Shown here in pieces: positions 42,303-53,683 of a stretch of DNA of 64,000 nucleotides. Each line of letters begins with the position of its first letter. Positions within the stretch are counted from its first letter, which is position 1. Below the pieces are notes generated by a model. The model worked only from the letters and a program-made list of their open reading frames with translations, was not told the DNA's origin and searched no databases. Both the position numbers and the translations under genes were made by a program. Where the stretch lies: NCBI GenBank assembly GCA_026075535.2, contig AP026539.1:9238001-9302000 (forward strand), read 5' to 3'. This stretch comes from Tricholoma matsutake. Lineage: Eukaryota; Basidiomycota; Agaricomycetes; Agaricales; Tricholomataceae.

Positions 42303-44789
42303 AGGCTGTCTCAATCCACCTGTCAGACCAACCAGCATTCTTGAAATACTGAAGTTTGTGTCAAGGATGGAGAACTGAATGATCATGATAAGAATGTAAT
42401 TGTAAAGTAATGAGAACAAGGAGTAACTTACTCATTGCAACTCTGTAGACATCAGAAAGATCCATCTTGCTATAGTAGCAGTTCAGGGTCCTTTTGCCCA
42501 TGCTCAGTGCTGCCTTGATGGATATTGAGTATTGGTCACCAAGAGCATTGGTGGCAAGGACCTCATCAATATGATCCATGGTGGGGATGATGGTGGAAAT
42601 GTTCAGAGTGCCATCATGCAAGAAGAACAATGTAGTGTCTTTGAAGATCTGTACAGATCTAAGTTGAGCTGCAAAACTACAAAATGGGAGAGGAAAATGT
42701 ACCTTCAACACCTCACACAACTGATGAGCAACCTCCCACTCCTCCTCATCCATCTCGTACTTTCTGAGCTTCATGTCATGGTCACTGGTAATGATGTTGA
42801 TTGCCTCTCAATATTTGAGAGCAAAGTCAAGCATGTCATATGTTGAATTCCACTGTGTAGTGATGTCGCGAGGCATGATATGGCTTTTCAATTCAAGTTC
42901 ATTGAGGTTAGAATACCATTTGGGCAGGATAATGGTCGATGAGTTCTTGATGGCATAGGCCATCTTGCAGAGCTAAAGCGGTGGATCAGTCAATGAACCC
43001 AACATCGACAAGAAGCACACTTATCTTTACCAGAACAAGTCTCACCAGCTGTACATCTTTGTTCAATTTCTCCTGATCTTCTTTTGACAGCTTTGCTTGC
43101 TCATCAATCCAACCTTCCTCATTATCATCTTCAAGATCATCATCCTCATTGGCACTTTCCCTTGTGAGACGTTCCTCAACTTCAATTTCATTAGCCAACG
43201 CAATCAGCTCCTCCAGAGCATCATCCAAAACTTCTCCTGTCTTGGCCTTGGGTATGTCAAACTGCTTTATCACACTCTTGGCAATCAGATTGATGATGTG
43301 TGCAAGGCATCGAGTTCAACCAGCTTCACCAGGAAACACTGCCAACAATTGCTCAAGTTCTTCAATCATTGTGTTGTTGTTTGACGCATTGTCGCAAGTG
43401 ATGCTGAGAATCTAAATGAAGGTGAGCATAGCCCTATAATTGCCAATGATATTGTACCTTGTCACTGATTCCAAAGTCACCCAGAATGTTGGTGAACACA
43501 GCTGCCAGGTTGACGCTGGAATGATTGATAGCAACTTGAACTAGATTGAGCAGCATCGACACCACAACACCATCGTTTTCAAAGTGAACAGTAACCACAA
43601 CATAAGCCTTGTGATTCAGAGATGTCCACACATTGGTGACAAAGTTCAGGGTGCCATCGTGTTCCTGGTATGTCCCATTATTGAGTTGTGATCAATAACA
43701 GATCAAAATTCTGACACACCTGCAGCATCTTGGCAATCCTCTGTCAACATCAGACAAAGACCTGTTTGACATCATGGGAGACAGTTTGGGGGGAAGGTAT
43801 GTAATAGCCTGGTCTTCCTGTCTTCATCAGGGACTGAAACCGACAATCTTTGACAATTTTGAAGGGATGCATGCTTTCAAATACCCATCAGACAATCTCC
43901 ACACTAGTGGCACATTGTAAGCAGGGTGATTGTGATTGAAGTGACATGTACTGTGATTCAGTTCTGCTATGTTGTCTGTGTGAGTACGTTACATTTTCCT
44001 TTCCAACCCTCTGAAATGTGGCAGTGATCAATCCATCTTGAAGATTTGACTTCGCAAGTACAGCCTGAGCAGCATGGACATCTTTCGTGTCACTGGCTGC
44101 TGTGACAGTTTCCACACCCCAACAAATCTTTGCATGCCATCTCAAGTTGCTGGTGGATGTCACATCTGCAGTGTTCAGATAGCGCCAAACATCTTGGCCA
44201 TTCTTTCCTTTTCCTTTGCAAGTCTTGGCATTGCACATGAAAATGTGGACATGGTGGTCATCAATGTAGTCAATAATGGGCGTAGGCTTAAAAAAGGCAT
44301 AGATGGGTGCACTCCAGTCTTTGATAAGCCATTCTACAATCTATGCTGAGAACCACACTGATTCACATCAATTAGAAACTCACCAAGCTTGCTTTCAGTG
44401 CTCTTTTCCACAGGCTCTTCTTCCTGGGCATTATCCTCCTCGTCAACATCATCGTCGACATCCATCTGTGGTGGTGAATCATCTGGATCATTATCAGAGC
44501 CATCAGCCTTCTCAAGAATGCAGTTCGGGTTTGTGGGGGGTTCTTGATGGACAAGATTGGCCGCATCCTCCTCCTCCTCCTCAATCTTGACTGAAGATTG
44601 ACAGCTTGTGGATGTTCTCCTACTCTTCACTGCTGGCTTCACTTTGGATTTGATCTTTGTGTGTTCAGCAGGCTTGTCGGTCACTTTCTGCTTCTTGTTC
44701 CTTTCCAATAGAGGATCAGCATTCTTGGTTATCCAGCTGATTTCCTTCCACTTGCGAGGTCCTAGAGGTGCAGATTCTGGTGTAGACAT
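42303..44789 (-). pseudogene. hAT-2 transposase, N-terminal and catalytic exons
   Basis: Starts MSTPESAPLGPRKWKEISWI; acidic/basic tail; intron 44334-44383; then WLIKDWSAPIYAFFKP and a BED-type zinc finger (CNAKTCKGKG, NLRWHAKICWG), then FQSLMKTGRPGYYIPSPQTV, WTSLNHKAYVVVTVHFEN, and after intron 43412-43457 ILSITCDNASNNNTMIEEL, RCLAHIINLIAKSVIKQFD, an acidic insert, intron 42973-43030, KMAYAIKNSSTIILPKWY, DITTQWNSTYDML, intron 42649-42702, IFKDTTLFFLHDGT, intron 42375-42431. hAT RNase H-fold Asp and W motifs are recognisable. Five or more TGA stops, mostly at CGA positions. Split from its C-terminus by element H. Confidence 0.87.
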
Positions 44790-45293
44790 TCTTTAGATGG
44801 GGAAAGGGGGAATTCAGATCGCTCAAATGATTGCTTACCTCGGGGTTTTGTCATAGTCATACATATGGCATTTTTGATGTTGGCAAACAACCTTGAAACT
44901 GTGCAATGCATACAGCTGGCCTCAGGACTCCCTAACAAGCAAAGCTAGAAACATGAGGTAAGTTATCAGTGTTATGTGGCAAACACACCTAGCTTCCATG
45001 TTTGCTGACCATGTCTTCTGCAGGCTAACAAAGGCATGGAGGCCAACTCTAGTTCTTATTCAAATTCATAACAATTATCTGCACCTGATATTTTTCAATT
45101 CAAACTCCATGCAATGCCCATGCCATAAATCTTCAAGTTGTGAGTCTGAATATTAGATATTGTCATAATAACAATTTTCTTCGAAGGCTGCTAACTTACA
45201 TAGTACACAAGCTATTGAATAGTATACTATTTTTAAGCTGCTTATGTAAATAAATCAGCGGGGCCTCCATGACAACTTTAGAATGTTGAGTCC
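44790..45293. other. hAT-2 5' non-coding region
   Basis: Between the transposase ATG (minus strand, 44789) and hAT-3. AT-rich, no frame. It would hold the hAT-2 promoter; no clear TATA box chosen. Confidence 0.45.
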
Positions 45294-45469
45294 TCTGCAC
45301 CTAAGGCTCCAACCATTTAGTATATGTATACACACTGATGACCAAGTATACATCAATGGTTGTCTAAACCATATAACCATCTATATATGTATAATAAACA
45401 GTATATACACAGTTTTTAATACTATTATTTTTTTCCATTATCACCATGCTTCCGCTGAAGCACCTTGCA

Positions 45470-45992
45470 CAGCATCATCTCAAACAACCCACTCCATATC
45501 CAAACCTTTGTCAGTAGGGCCATGGTAATTGTCTTCTCCTTCAAAGAACTGCATAAATTGCTGCAAATGTGTTGGGACTTTGAGAAGACTCACTCAATGG
45601 AGACACTGGTTGCAGGTATAGTGAGATAGTCCCGAGCCATCCAAGCAATGGTAGGAAATTCAGTGGCATGTACCTGAACACTGAGTTGTAAAACAGTTAT
45701 AGGTGCTAATCATGGAACTCGCCTTCCACCAAAGGAGTGGGTTTAACAAAACTTCCTGAGCTGACAGCTCATCACTCTTTCCCTCTTCCCCTTCTCGCAT
45801 CTCCATTGGAGCAGCTTCAAAGCTGAGGTACCAGGCCAGCTCGTTGATGATGCTCAACCCAGAAACCCAAACAAAACCCACAAAATGGCTTCAGATGGTA
45901 TAACACAAGTCAGAGGAAGGATGTGAGGCCCTCTAGATGTCACCTGTCAGACAAACCATCAAATAGTCATAAAACAACTGCTTGTCAAAGCA
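45470..45992 (-). pseudogene. hAT-3 transposase C-terminal exons
   Basis: DKQLFYDYL, then after probable introns LLNPLLWWK, and in the last exon ATEFPTIAWMARDYLTIPAT, SVSIE, TGA, VFSKSQHICSNLCSSLK and TITMALLTKVWIWSGLF, the hAT dimerisation domain. The stop sits where CGA would restore the ERVFS motif typical of the family. Confidence 0.82.
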
Positions 45993-47226
45993 GTTCGAGG
46001 CTAAAAGAATGTGTTTCGAGGACTTGCAATGATTTTTGAGGTGTTGCAATGATTTTCGAGATGTTGCGATGCTTTTCGAGATGTTGCGATATTTTTCAAA
46101 GAAGTTTTGAGGAATTTCGAGTGCGCAGATATGTTTGGATGCAAGATTGGGGGACTAGACAAGTAGTAGAAGCAAAGCAAAGGCAAATCGAGGGAAACAA
46201 GAGTGAAAATAGTGTAATGCGAGGAATTTCAAGGAATTTCAAGGAAGTTTAGCATAAAACACCAAACTTCGGACTGAATAAGACTAAACCAAACTCTCAA
46301 ATCACTGTGATCTGGGAGGAAGACAACGACTTTCTTGTTTTTATTTGTATACAGTACATCTTTTTATATAAAATAAAGAAAGTACCTAAAAAGGCCAGAG
46401 AACATGAGGCAAACATGTGGAAAACTCGAGGCAAAAGACAATATAAGTATATCAGAACAATAAAGTGAGCCTAGAAGGGGAGAATATAACACATGATGAA
46501 GAAATAATAAGAAAGAATAGCTAAAACCAGACTGTCCTTGTTATAAATTGAATAAAAGATTGGAAACTGCTTCGAGCAGATTGTATGCATACACATGCAG
46601 TCGAAATGTGTTCAATATACTCGATATAGTGTCCCATGTGTCCAGCATGCATCCGAAGATCGTTCAAACAGGAAATACTGTGTCCAACAATGTTTTTCGA
46701 GGTTCAATGTTTTTCAAAGATTTTCGAAGATTCTTCGGACTTTGTTTGTGGCCCAATATTGGTGTGATATTGTTCGACAATGGTAGGGGATATGTCTGGC
46801 ATGTGTGCGATGATTATTAGGATAGTGATATAGTGTCCGATGTTGATTTTCAATGTTTGATGATTTTCGAAGTTGGTCGAGGAAATATCAGACTTGTTTG
46901 ATGGCCAATATCACTGCGATATTGCTCGATACTGGTTCGGAACCCATCGACAATGTTCCAAATGTATATCCTGAGCTGTACAAAGGTCGGGGGAATTGTA
47001 TTATGGCGGCTGAAGGCATACGAAGAATTTCGAGGTGTCACAAAGAGTTTTGAAGTGTTGCAAAGGATTTTGAAGCATTCTTGTGACTTTGTAGAGGTTC
47101 CTAGAGGTTCATAGAGCTTCAGAGGGGTTTGTAGAGCTTTGGAGGGGTTTGTATGGGTTCATAGAGCTTTGACAATGATCATAGATGTGTTTTCCAAGCT
47201 TGAACAACAAGGTGGACCTATCATCG
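45993..47226. mobile_element. Unclassified insertion rich in TTCGAG motifs
   Basis: Interrupts hAT-3 between the EEL and DKQL codons. Its sequence is full of TTCGA, TTCGAG and GCGATG motifs, unlike the CpG-poor neighbours, with diverged internal repeats (GATTTTCGAGATGTTGCGAT; GGCCAATATCACTGCGATAT versus a similar string near 46755). No coding domain. Boundaries are estimated from the interrupted frame; no TSD proven. Confidence 0.55.
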
Positions 47227-49961
47227 TCGGCAAGTTCTTCTCATGGCATGCGCTTCAAGATTGTGGTGGTTTTAGTCGCAGTGGTGGGCCATTGGAACAA
47301 GCATGCACTGGCAAGAAATGACGATGTTTTTGCAACAGGTTTCACAGCTGGTTGTGGTGCAAGAGCTGGGGCCAGCACTGGCGCTTCAAGGTAAGTCTTG
47401 GCAATGTATTTGAAAATGGTTTCGGCAGTACTGATGGTGTCATCTTGTGCAGCTGCATCATTTGGATCCACAGTGGCTGCAAACCAGTGGCTATGCAAAC
47501 ATGGGTGTAAAACTATCAAAATATAAGATCTCAGTTCACATGTTGGATTGAGAGAATGACAAAGTGACTTACCAGTCCCAACAGTATAAGAATGATGCAG
47601 TTTTGCAGGGATGGCATACTTCCTGAGTTTTGCAAGGCCCTGGTTGCAGTGTTCTGTATCTTGTATGAGTGCTCCCAAGAAGTCAAGACCACCTCAAGAT
47701 GTTTTTCCATTTTGTGATAAAGGGGTAACACAAATGGAATGGTGGGGACTTTGCTGTGCGACATCTGTAGGGTTACCTCTGTAAATGGCTGTAGACATGG
47801 GTTAGGGGAAGCATCGTGGTGGACTCATGTGCTCATACATACCTCAAGGATGTCTGCCATTTCCCCCAAAGTCTTCCATTCATCCTCCATCAACAACAAT
47901 GCACGCAAGCCAGGTGTCTTGAAAACCCAATCATTGATTGCCTACAGGAGAATATCAGATACTATGACCAACACAGTTTGTTTGAGACTGACCTCTTTGA
48001 GCAGCTCAGCTTGACAAATCATTGCATGCGTGTAGTTCCAATGCATGCGCACATCTTGGACCACTGCCAATGCCTCTCATCTGTCCTTGTGCTCGGAGTT
48101 TTTCTTGTAGTATTTTGAGATCATGCATTTCTGAAACTTCTTCTGCCGCTGAGGGCTTGAAACAATCTTGTTTGTGATGTAGCATAGCTGAAGCAAATGA
48201 GTAGGCCAAATATGAGATTTTCACAGTTAAGAATATGTACCTTTGATAGCAGACTCTCCATTGCCTTCAGCTTCTCTTCATCCTCCAGTGTGATATTTTC
48301 TTTGGGCACCACCTCCTCATCCTCCTCATCTTGGAATTCCTCGTTATCAACCCAACCTGATCAGGGTCGACATTGATGTCAAGATGTAATGGCTGTTCCT
48401 TGTTGAGAGTAAAGTAGTCGACTTTGTCAGGATTGTTGGCTTCGCCAAGTGTGGCCAGGATGGCTTGAACCACGAGGTTGACAACGTGACATATACAACA
48501 AATGTGTAAGTTTGGTGATTGAGGTATCCTGTATTTGGCCAAAAGAATCTGAGCAACAGTCACAACAATAACATCATTGACGGAGGCATTGTCAGTCAAG
48601 ATGCAAATGCAGTGCAGTGGAAGTCAGTTACAGTGACCAGAGTCACATGTGAACTTATCTTATCAAAACCACCGATCTTGCATGCACCATCAGTGAATGC
48701 CTTGCTGCCATACAAGCCTTCATGATCTTTGTCCTCGAGAGGCTTGAAATTGATCACATGCTTGATGATCTCCCAGTCATTGTTGATGAAACACCTGATC
48801 AAGCATGCAAATCTATACACCATCTGTGGTGTGGTCCACATATCAGTGGCATAGGCAATCTTGGATTTGACCGCCTGGAAGGAGAATGAAAACCATCACA
48901 GGGATTTTTGGGAAAATACTGACCAAAAATTCATGAACAACTTTCCCATGAAGCTCCTCAAAGATGTGCACCAGCTGGTTGCAAACTGTGGTATCAGAGG
49001 GTAGCTGGTACATGATTTTGAGATATCAGAATAACATTTGAAGAGTCGGTGTGTCTCCAGCAGTCCAGGGGAGACTCTCATCAATTATCCAGACTGAAAA
49101 AATGCAAAGAAACCCTTTATATGTTGCAACTACTTCCAGGTTCAGCTTGCCCTCTTTCAAATATGCCTCTATCATCTCAGCACTCTGTTTTAGGTTGTTT
49201 TGTTTTGTGCTACTTGGTTTGGTCTTTTTGTTATCGTCTTTGGCCCCTTTGCATTCCAATACATGCCCAGCAAGGTTATTCAGCTTTGGCAGCTTCAGTT
49301 CCATGTCGAAAGTGATATTGGCACCATCAATGGTTCTTGGGAAACTGCGTGTGCTGTTTGTTAACTTGATGTGAGCATCATCATACAATTTTTCTACTGG
49401 TTTTACATACTTACATACCAAGTGCAGAAGTGGCACTGGAACTCCCAGCATTTTTGCCCCAACCTGTCCACCATCACTGTCAGCTCATAGAAATGTTGCA
49501 TACTTGCATTCCCAGGACCACATCATGCCACTGCTGGCTCTTCCCATGCCTCCACTCCCCTCAATGCATTTCTCCCATCAGACTCATCACCAGAATCGAT
49601 ATTGTTGTCAAGCCCTGCCACTCTGGTGCTGGATGTTTTTTTGCTCCCCGAGTCTCTTGTTTTCGAAGATTGTCCTTTCAGTTGGTTCTCAGCCTTGCGC
49701 TTTCTTTTCTCTTCTCTCCTCTCATGCTAATATGGTGCTTCATTCAGAATAATTTTGCTTTTCTGAGTCATAATTGGCTGCATACCAGTTCACAGCCAAC
49801 TCCATCTCACTTGTGATCTCCTCCCCATCACTTGCATGAATGTGTTCTGGTGCCTCATTGTCCAGTGCATCACTGCATTTTGGTGGTTGGTATGGTTTAT
49901 CCTTCAGGTCGTCGTTGTTGCCCTTGGTCTTCTCAACAAGGGTAGCCTGGGTAGGTGCCAT
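47227..49961 (-). pseudogene. hAT-3 transposase, N-terminal and catalytic part
   Basis: Starts MAPTQATLVEKTKGNNDD; a Lys/Ser-rich segment; BED finger split by an intron (WEFQCHFC, then after it SFPRTIDGANITFDMELKLP and LNNLAGHVLECKGAKDD); SLPWTAGDTPTLQMLF; MWTTPQMVYRFACLIRCFIN; DNASVNDVIVVTVAQILL; NLHICCICHVVNLVVQAILA; acidic linker; VPTIPFVLPLYHKMEKHLEV and LRKYAIPAKLHHSYTVGT. This is the hAT fold with the CxxH-type CHVVNL helix. Many frame breaks are introns of about 50-60 nt; others are true stops. The arginines expected in CIRCICHVVNL-type and TRWN-type motifs are largely lost. Confidence 0.8.
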
Positions 49962-50149
49962 ATCTGAAGGAGAATTGACAAAATGACCACGTGCATGGAA
50001 CTCGCTAGCAGACAGTGTTGGATTATATAATCTGTCACTGCTTAATCAGTGCTTAACAGACCATAGTTTGCACACGCACACAAGTGATGTGATAGTTGTA
50101 GCAATCCATGTCTGGTTATATGGTATCCTTGTTCTGTTGAACCCTATAA

Positions 50150-50223
50150 TACCTGATAGCTCAGTTGGTCAGAGCATCTGGTATATGTCCAGGAGGGCCT
50201 GGGTTCAATCCCCAGTCTGGTCA
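50150..50223 (+). other. tRNA-like sequence inside hAT-3
   Basis: A near-complete cloverleaf: acceptor 5 of 7 pairs, D arm GCTC/GAGC, anticodon stem TCTGG/CCAGG with loop TATATGT, five-base variable loop, T arm CTGGG/CCCAG with loop TTCAATC. Position 33 is A rather than U and the acceptor has two mismatches, so a tRNA-derived SINE head or pseudo-tRNA is likelier than a working tRNA. It lies upstream of the transposase start. Confidence 0.6.
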
Positions 50224-51206
50224 TCTTTTCTGTTTAACAGACAGCAAGGCACCATTCTCAACAGCATCCCCATCAGGCTTGGAGGCATCTTTTGGAATGA
50301 TGATTTTAAGACTAGGATGTGATTCTACACCCAAGATAAGAATTTTTACTCAATCATTGAATTTCCCACTAACCTTGAGCTTGAGCTTGTCGGGATTTAG
50401 TCGTGGCTTCCACAGTCTTAAAATATGAATCGAGACCCTGAGCGCAATCAGTCGCATTCTGTTTTCGCTTTGTGTTGTCAGGTATGATGTTTTTTGGGTC
50501 AGGATTGTCTCAAGTCTGCTGGTGGGCCATTGTCTGCTCAATCCTCAAGCTGAAAAGAAAGATAAAGGTAGTGGTATGATTTTTTCAACCTTCCCTTCAT
50601 TATGTTTGTAGCTTCTAATACGTAAACCATATAACCATCTATATAGTGTATATTTACTGTATACACCACCTTGGAGGGTAGGGCCTAAACACATACATAT
50701 ACATATACAGTATAAACCATATAAAACGGTTATATAGATGGAATGGTTGGAGCCTTATCTGCACCTTTAGTGGCCTGGCCCCCTGTACCCTTACAAACCC
50801 TGCCTAGGGGTAGGGGTAGGACAAGGGTACAGTAGTATAAACTCCCACCCCCACCCCTTCATACCCCTTACCCATACCCCCAGGGTTTTGTATACCCTTG
50901 GTATTCTCTATATATGGATGCTTCTTTGTCAATGTATATGGACTTTCTAAGCTATCTATGTAAAATTTTGGTTAAATAATGTACCATCCAGCTGAGTGGG
51001 AGGGAGGATAGTGAGTATGGGCACTGAAAAATATAATTGAACTATTTTTCACATTTCAGATTCTGCCACCCTTGATTCCCATCACTTCTCTTCTCAGTTC
51101 ACTGGCCCCTCCAGATCTCATCACCCATGCTGAGAATGACATTGCTGACTTGTTAGCAGAACTGGAGAAGAGAGGGGTCTTACCAAGGACCAATCAGATG
51201 GATATT

Positions 51207-51563
51207 ATAGTTGTTCATGGTTGGCATTTTTGGTTCATTTTCCACTCATTTTTCAATCATTTTGAATTTCATTTTGATTCCATTTTACATTCATTTTACA
51301 TTCATTAGGGTTGTTCACAGTAGCCATTTTTGGGCCATTTTTGGCTCATTTTCAGCTTCATTTTTGGATCATTTTTGGGTGTTTGGCAGAAGAATGATCA
51401 GAATGGACTGAAAAATGATGTGAAAAATGAAGCAAAAAATGGCTACTGTGAATGCTCTGATTCTCAGTTCCATTCTTGAGAAAAATGGAATCAAAATGAA
51501 ATAGAAAATGATTGAAAAATCAGTGAAAAATGAACCAAAAATGCCAACTGTGAACAACCCTAT
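51207..51563. mobile_element. Foldback MITE with a second, related foldback inside
   Basis: Outer arms GTTGTTCATGGTTGGCATTT and CCAAAAATGCCAACTGTGAA are inverted; inner arms GGGTTGTTCACAGTAGCCAT (51307) and AATGGCTACTGTGAATGC (51436) are a diverged version. TA next to the outer ends suggests a mariner-like family. ORFs in it are repeat artefacts. Confidence 0.65.
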
Positions 51564-51680
51564 TGACAAGTTACTCAACCCCGAGCCTGAGCATGAGATT
51601 TCGCAATAAATGTATCTGATGAAGAAATCTTTGAATCAGTTCATGAATGCCGATGGGGAGAGGAAATGATGGAAATCAGT

Positions 51681-51697
51681 GGGGGGGGGGGGGGGGG
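51681..51697 (+). repeat. 17-base G run
   Basis: Uninterrupted G17 in otherwise mixed sequence of the outer TA-flanked element. Confidence 0.8.
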
Positions 51698-52070
51698 ACA
51701 ATACCAATGAGGAGATCATCAACATGCCAAACCATTGAGATGCCCTAGCAGTATCACTCACCCTGCGATATTATGTGGCAGATCTCAATGATCCCCATGC
51801 ACAAAAGCTGGAGGCCATTCTTGCAGGCTTTGGCCATCAAGTACACCTGCAGGAATCGCAAGACATGAAACCAACTTTAATAACATCTTATTTCACCTCA
51901 AATTGTTCATAATTATTATATTTACTCAGTGTATAGTCATTTAAAACATAATACAGCACTTATATGACCCAAAAAATGGTCCTGGGATGAGCTCTGCCAC
52001 AACCCATACTCTGTAATAACCCATACTTTTAGGTGTCCACCTAGTATGGGTTAAGACAGAGGCAACTGTA

Positions 52071-52803
52071 GTTTGATCCCAGTTCCTCCTCCCATTCCCA
52101 TTTCCCAAATTCCCATGTGTCTCGATCTACTGGTATCCCCGTCCCTCCACCGCTCTGCCACTTCCTCCGCCCCGGTTCCTATCCCAGCCATGGCCCTGAA
52201 TCCCATATCGACATTACCGCCCATTCTTGCATCCACACCCGCGCCTGCACATGCATCTATATGCGCAAACGGCATAAGCATACGACCCTCACCAAACTCT
52301 CCACAATTCACTCACATTCATACACCACTTGACTGATTGTCCGATACCAAGTAATATATAACATTTTATGTGTAAGGAATATGAAGGGGAAGGGGAGAGG
52401 GCAAGCAGAGTTCAGTTGCCATCTGGTGTTGGAAGGGTCGCTAGAGGTTCAAACGAGTGAAGTCACGATGGCCTGAGTAACCAGGGAATTGAATGTGCAC
52501 AAGGCGCTCCTATGTATTGAGTAATGTGTCGGGTATTGCCAGTGTGTGTTTAGAATCGCATGCAAATGCAGTAAGTGTACAGATCCGGTCCATGAGGGTG
52601 GTCAACGTGAGCAGAGCAGATGATGATGTATGATGTAGCAACGGTAATGGACGAGCTACTCATATAATGAGCCCTAGAAGCTTACAGCCTGAGAACGGCA
52701 GAGGAGAACGGCAGAGGAAACCAGCTGCAGGACGGAAGGAGAAGGACTGGCAAGAGGTTCGTGAGATGGCCGGTGACGCGTTGTCAGCATGCTATTATTA
52801 GAA
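52071..52803. other. Possible minus-strand solo LTR; no gene
   Basis: 52428 begins TGTTGGAAGGGTCGC and on the minus strand a GAGGGGGAG tract lies just outside 52962, so an LTR of about 535 bp (about 52428-52962) was considered. The start TAAGATACTGG is not canonical and the MULE at 52813 overlaps the interval, so this stays weak. The segment has ordinary CpG content. Confidence 0.25.
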
Positions 52804-53012
52804 AAGGAAACTAGCTCCCCTTGCTCAACCCCTCCCCTGAAAAGTCAGGTGACTTACACATAATTACATGAAGTGAAAACAAGTGCACGTCGATTCTTGA
52901 AGGCACTGAGTCACTGACATTGAATATCTATTATTTAACTACCAGTATCTTACTCCCCCTCAAGGGGCACTCTCGATATGAAAGAAATAGAAATATATTA
53001 CGAGGGCATAAC

Positions 53013-53561
53013 TCATAAAAAAATAAGCCCCTCAATCCACCTTATGAGCAGGGCTCGTAGCGGTGGTGTTGGGGCTTCCTCCTCGGCGTCACTCAGATCA
53101 AAAAACCCCGAAAGGACGTTAGTAATTGAAAACAACAAGAAAAAAATCCTACCCCCCCACGCAGCGATGGGTGGGGTGTCCCCTCTCCTCCTCGTGGCTC
53201 CCCGCTGGCCCTTCCCCTGCCGCCCCTCGTTTGCTGTTGTGCGTGGTGTTCGCGTCCCCGCATCCATAGTGTGGTGGTGTTCGTTGTCGTCCCTCGTTGC
53301 CGTGAGCGCCCGCAATCCCCCATGCGAGCAGTTGCTCACAGTGGTGGGAGCAGGTGCTGGGTTGGCGCCGTCGTTCCCTCGTCCTCGTCCTTGTTGTCCA
53401 CGTGTCGCTGTCCCTGTTTCGTCAGGGTCCCTGTCCTCGAGTCCTCCCTGTCCGTGTTGTCGCCTGGTCCTGTCGTCATAATCCCTTCCCGTTATCGTCC
53501 CCCTCCTCCTAGCCCCCTGGTTCGTCATTGAGCACCCACGAACTTGCAAGCTGTGGCTCAC
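53013..53561 (-). CDS. 182-codon frame in the CpG-rich cassette copy, doubtful
   Basis: The longest open frame in any cassette copy: Arg/Gly/Thr/Asp-rich, with PAPAPTTVSNCSHGGLRALT over a hairpin and FFDLSDAEEEAPTPP near the end. It lies downstream of the intron-like block (53684-53735), where exon 2 would be. Low-complexity composition and the lack of a conserved frame in other copies argue that it may be chance. No function assigned. Confidence 0.2.
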   Translation of the reverse strand: MSHSLQVRGCSMTNQGARRRGTITGRDYDDRTRRQHGQGGLEDRDPDETGTATRGQQGRGRGNDGANPAPAPTTVSNCSHGGLRALTATRDDNEHHHTMDAGTRTPRTTANEGRQGKGQRGATRRRGDTPPIAAWGGRIFFLLFSITNVLSGFFDLSDAEEEAPTPPLRALLIRWIEGLIFL

Positions 53562-53683
53562 AGTGCTGGGGCGTTGGGTTGTCCATCGCCGTTGTGGGGA
53601 CCTGGGCCTTGTTGTTGTTGTCGTAGGCTAGTTATCCGTTGTTGTGGTTGGGCATGGGGCCGTCGCTGTAACATGTGTATAAC

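Larger units (their letters stand above)
45302..50757. mobile_element. hAT-3 transposon, TSD TCTGCACC
   Basis: 5456 bp; ends TAAGGCTCCAACCATT (45302) and, inverted, TAAGGCTCCAACCATTCC (50757); perfect 8 bp TSDs at 45294-45301 and 50758-50765. Subterminal ATATATGTATA/TATACACAGT repeats at both ends. Encodes a minus-strand hAT transposase of a different family from hAT-2 and carries a 1.2 kb insertion (about 45993-47226). Confidence 0.92.
33288..50910. mobile_element. hAT-2 transposon, TSD TATATGGA, hugely expanded by insertions
   Basis: Ends TAGAGAATGCCAGGGG (33288) and, inverted, TAGAGAATACCAAGGG (50910), with perfect 8 bp TSDs at 33280-33287 and 50911-50918. Without element H and hAT-3 it is about 3.9 kb, the right size for an autonomous hAT. 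It encodes the transposase on the minus strand in pieces at 42303-44789 and 33404-34074. GGGTA-rich subterminal sequence lies next to the left end (33300-33420) and the right end (50810-50890). Confidence 0.9.
33100..52068. mobile_element. Outer TIR element with TA flanks, expanded by nested insertions
   Basis: The left end YAGTTGCCTCTGTCTTAACC at 33100 is repeated inverted at 52068 over about 24 bp, with TA on both sides (33098-33099, 52069-52070), compatible with Tc1/mariner-like elements. Subtracting hAT-2 leaves about 1.3 kb of original sequence. It carries GGTGGACA and TAACCCATA repeats near both ends. No transposase seen. Confidence 0.7.

Noticed and set aside
52428..52962. Solo LTR on the minus strand
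   Set aside because: Possible purine tract and TGTTGG end, but the other end is not TG and no TSD was found; it also overlaps the MULE boundary at 52813.
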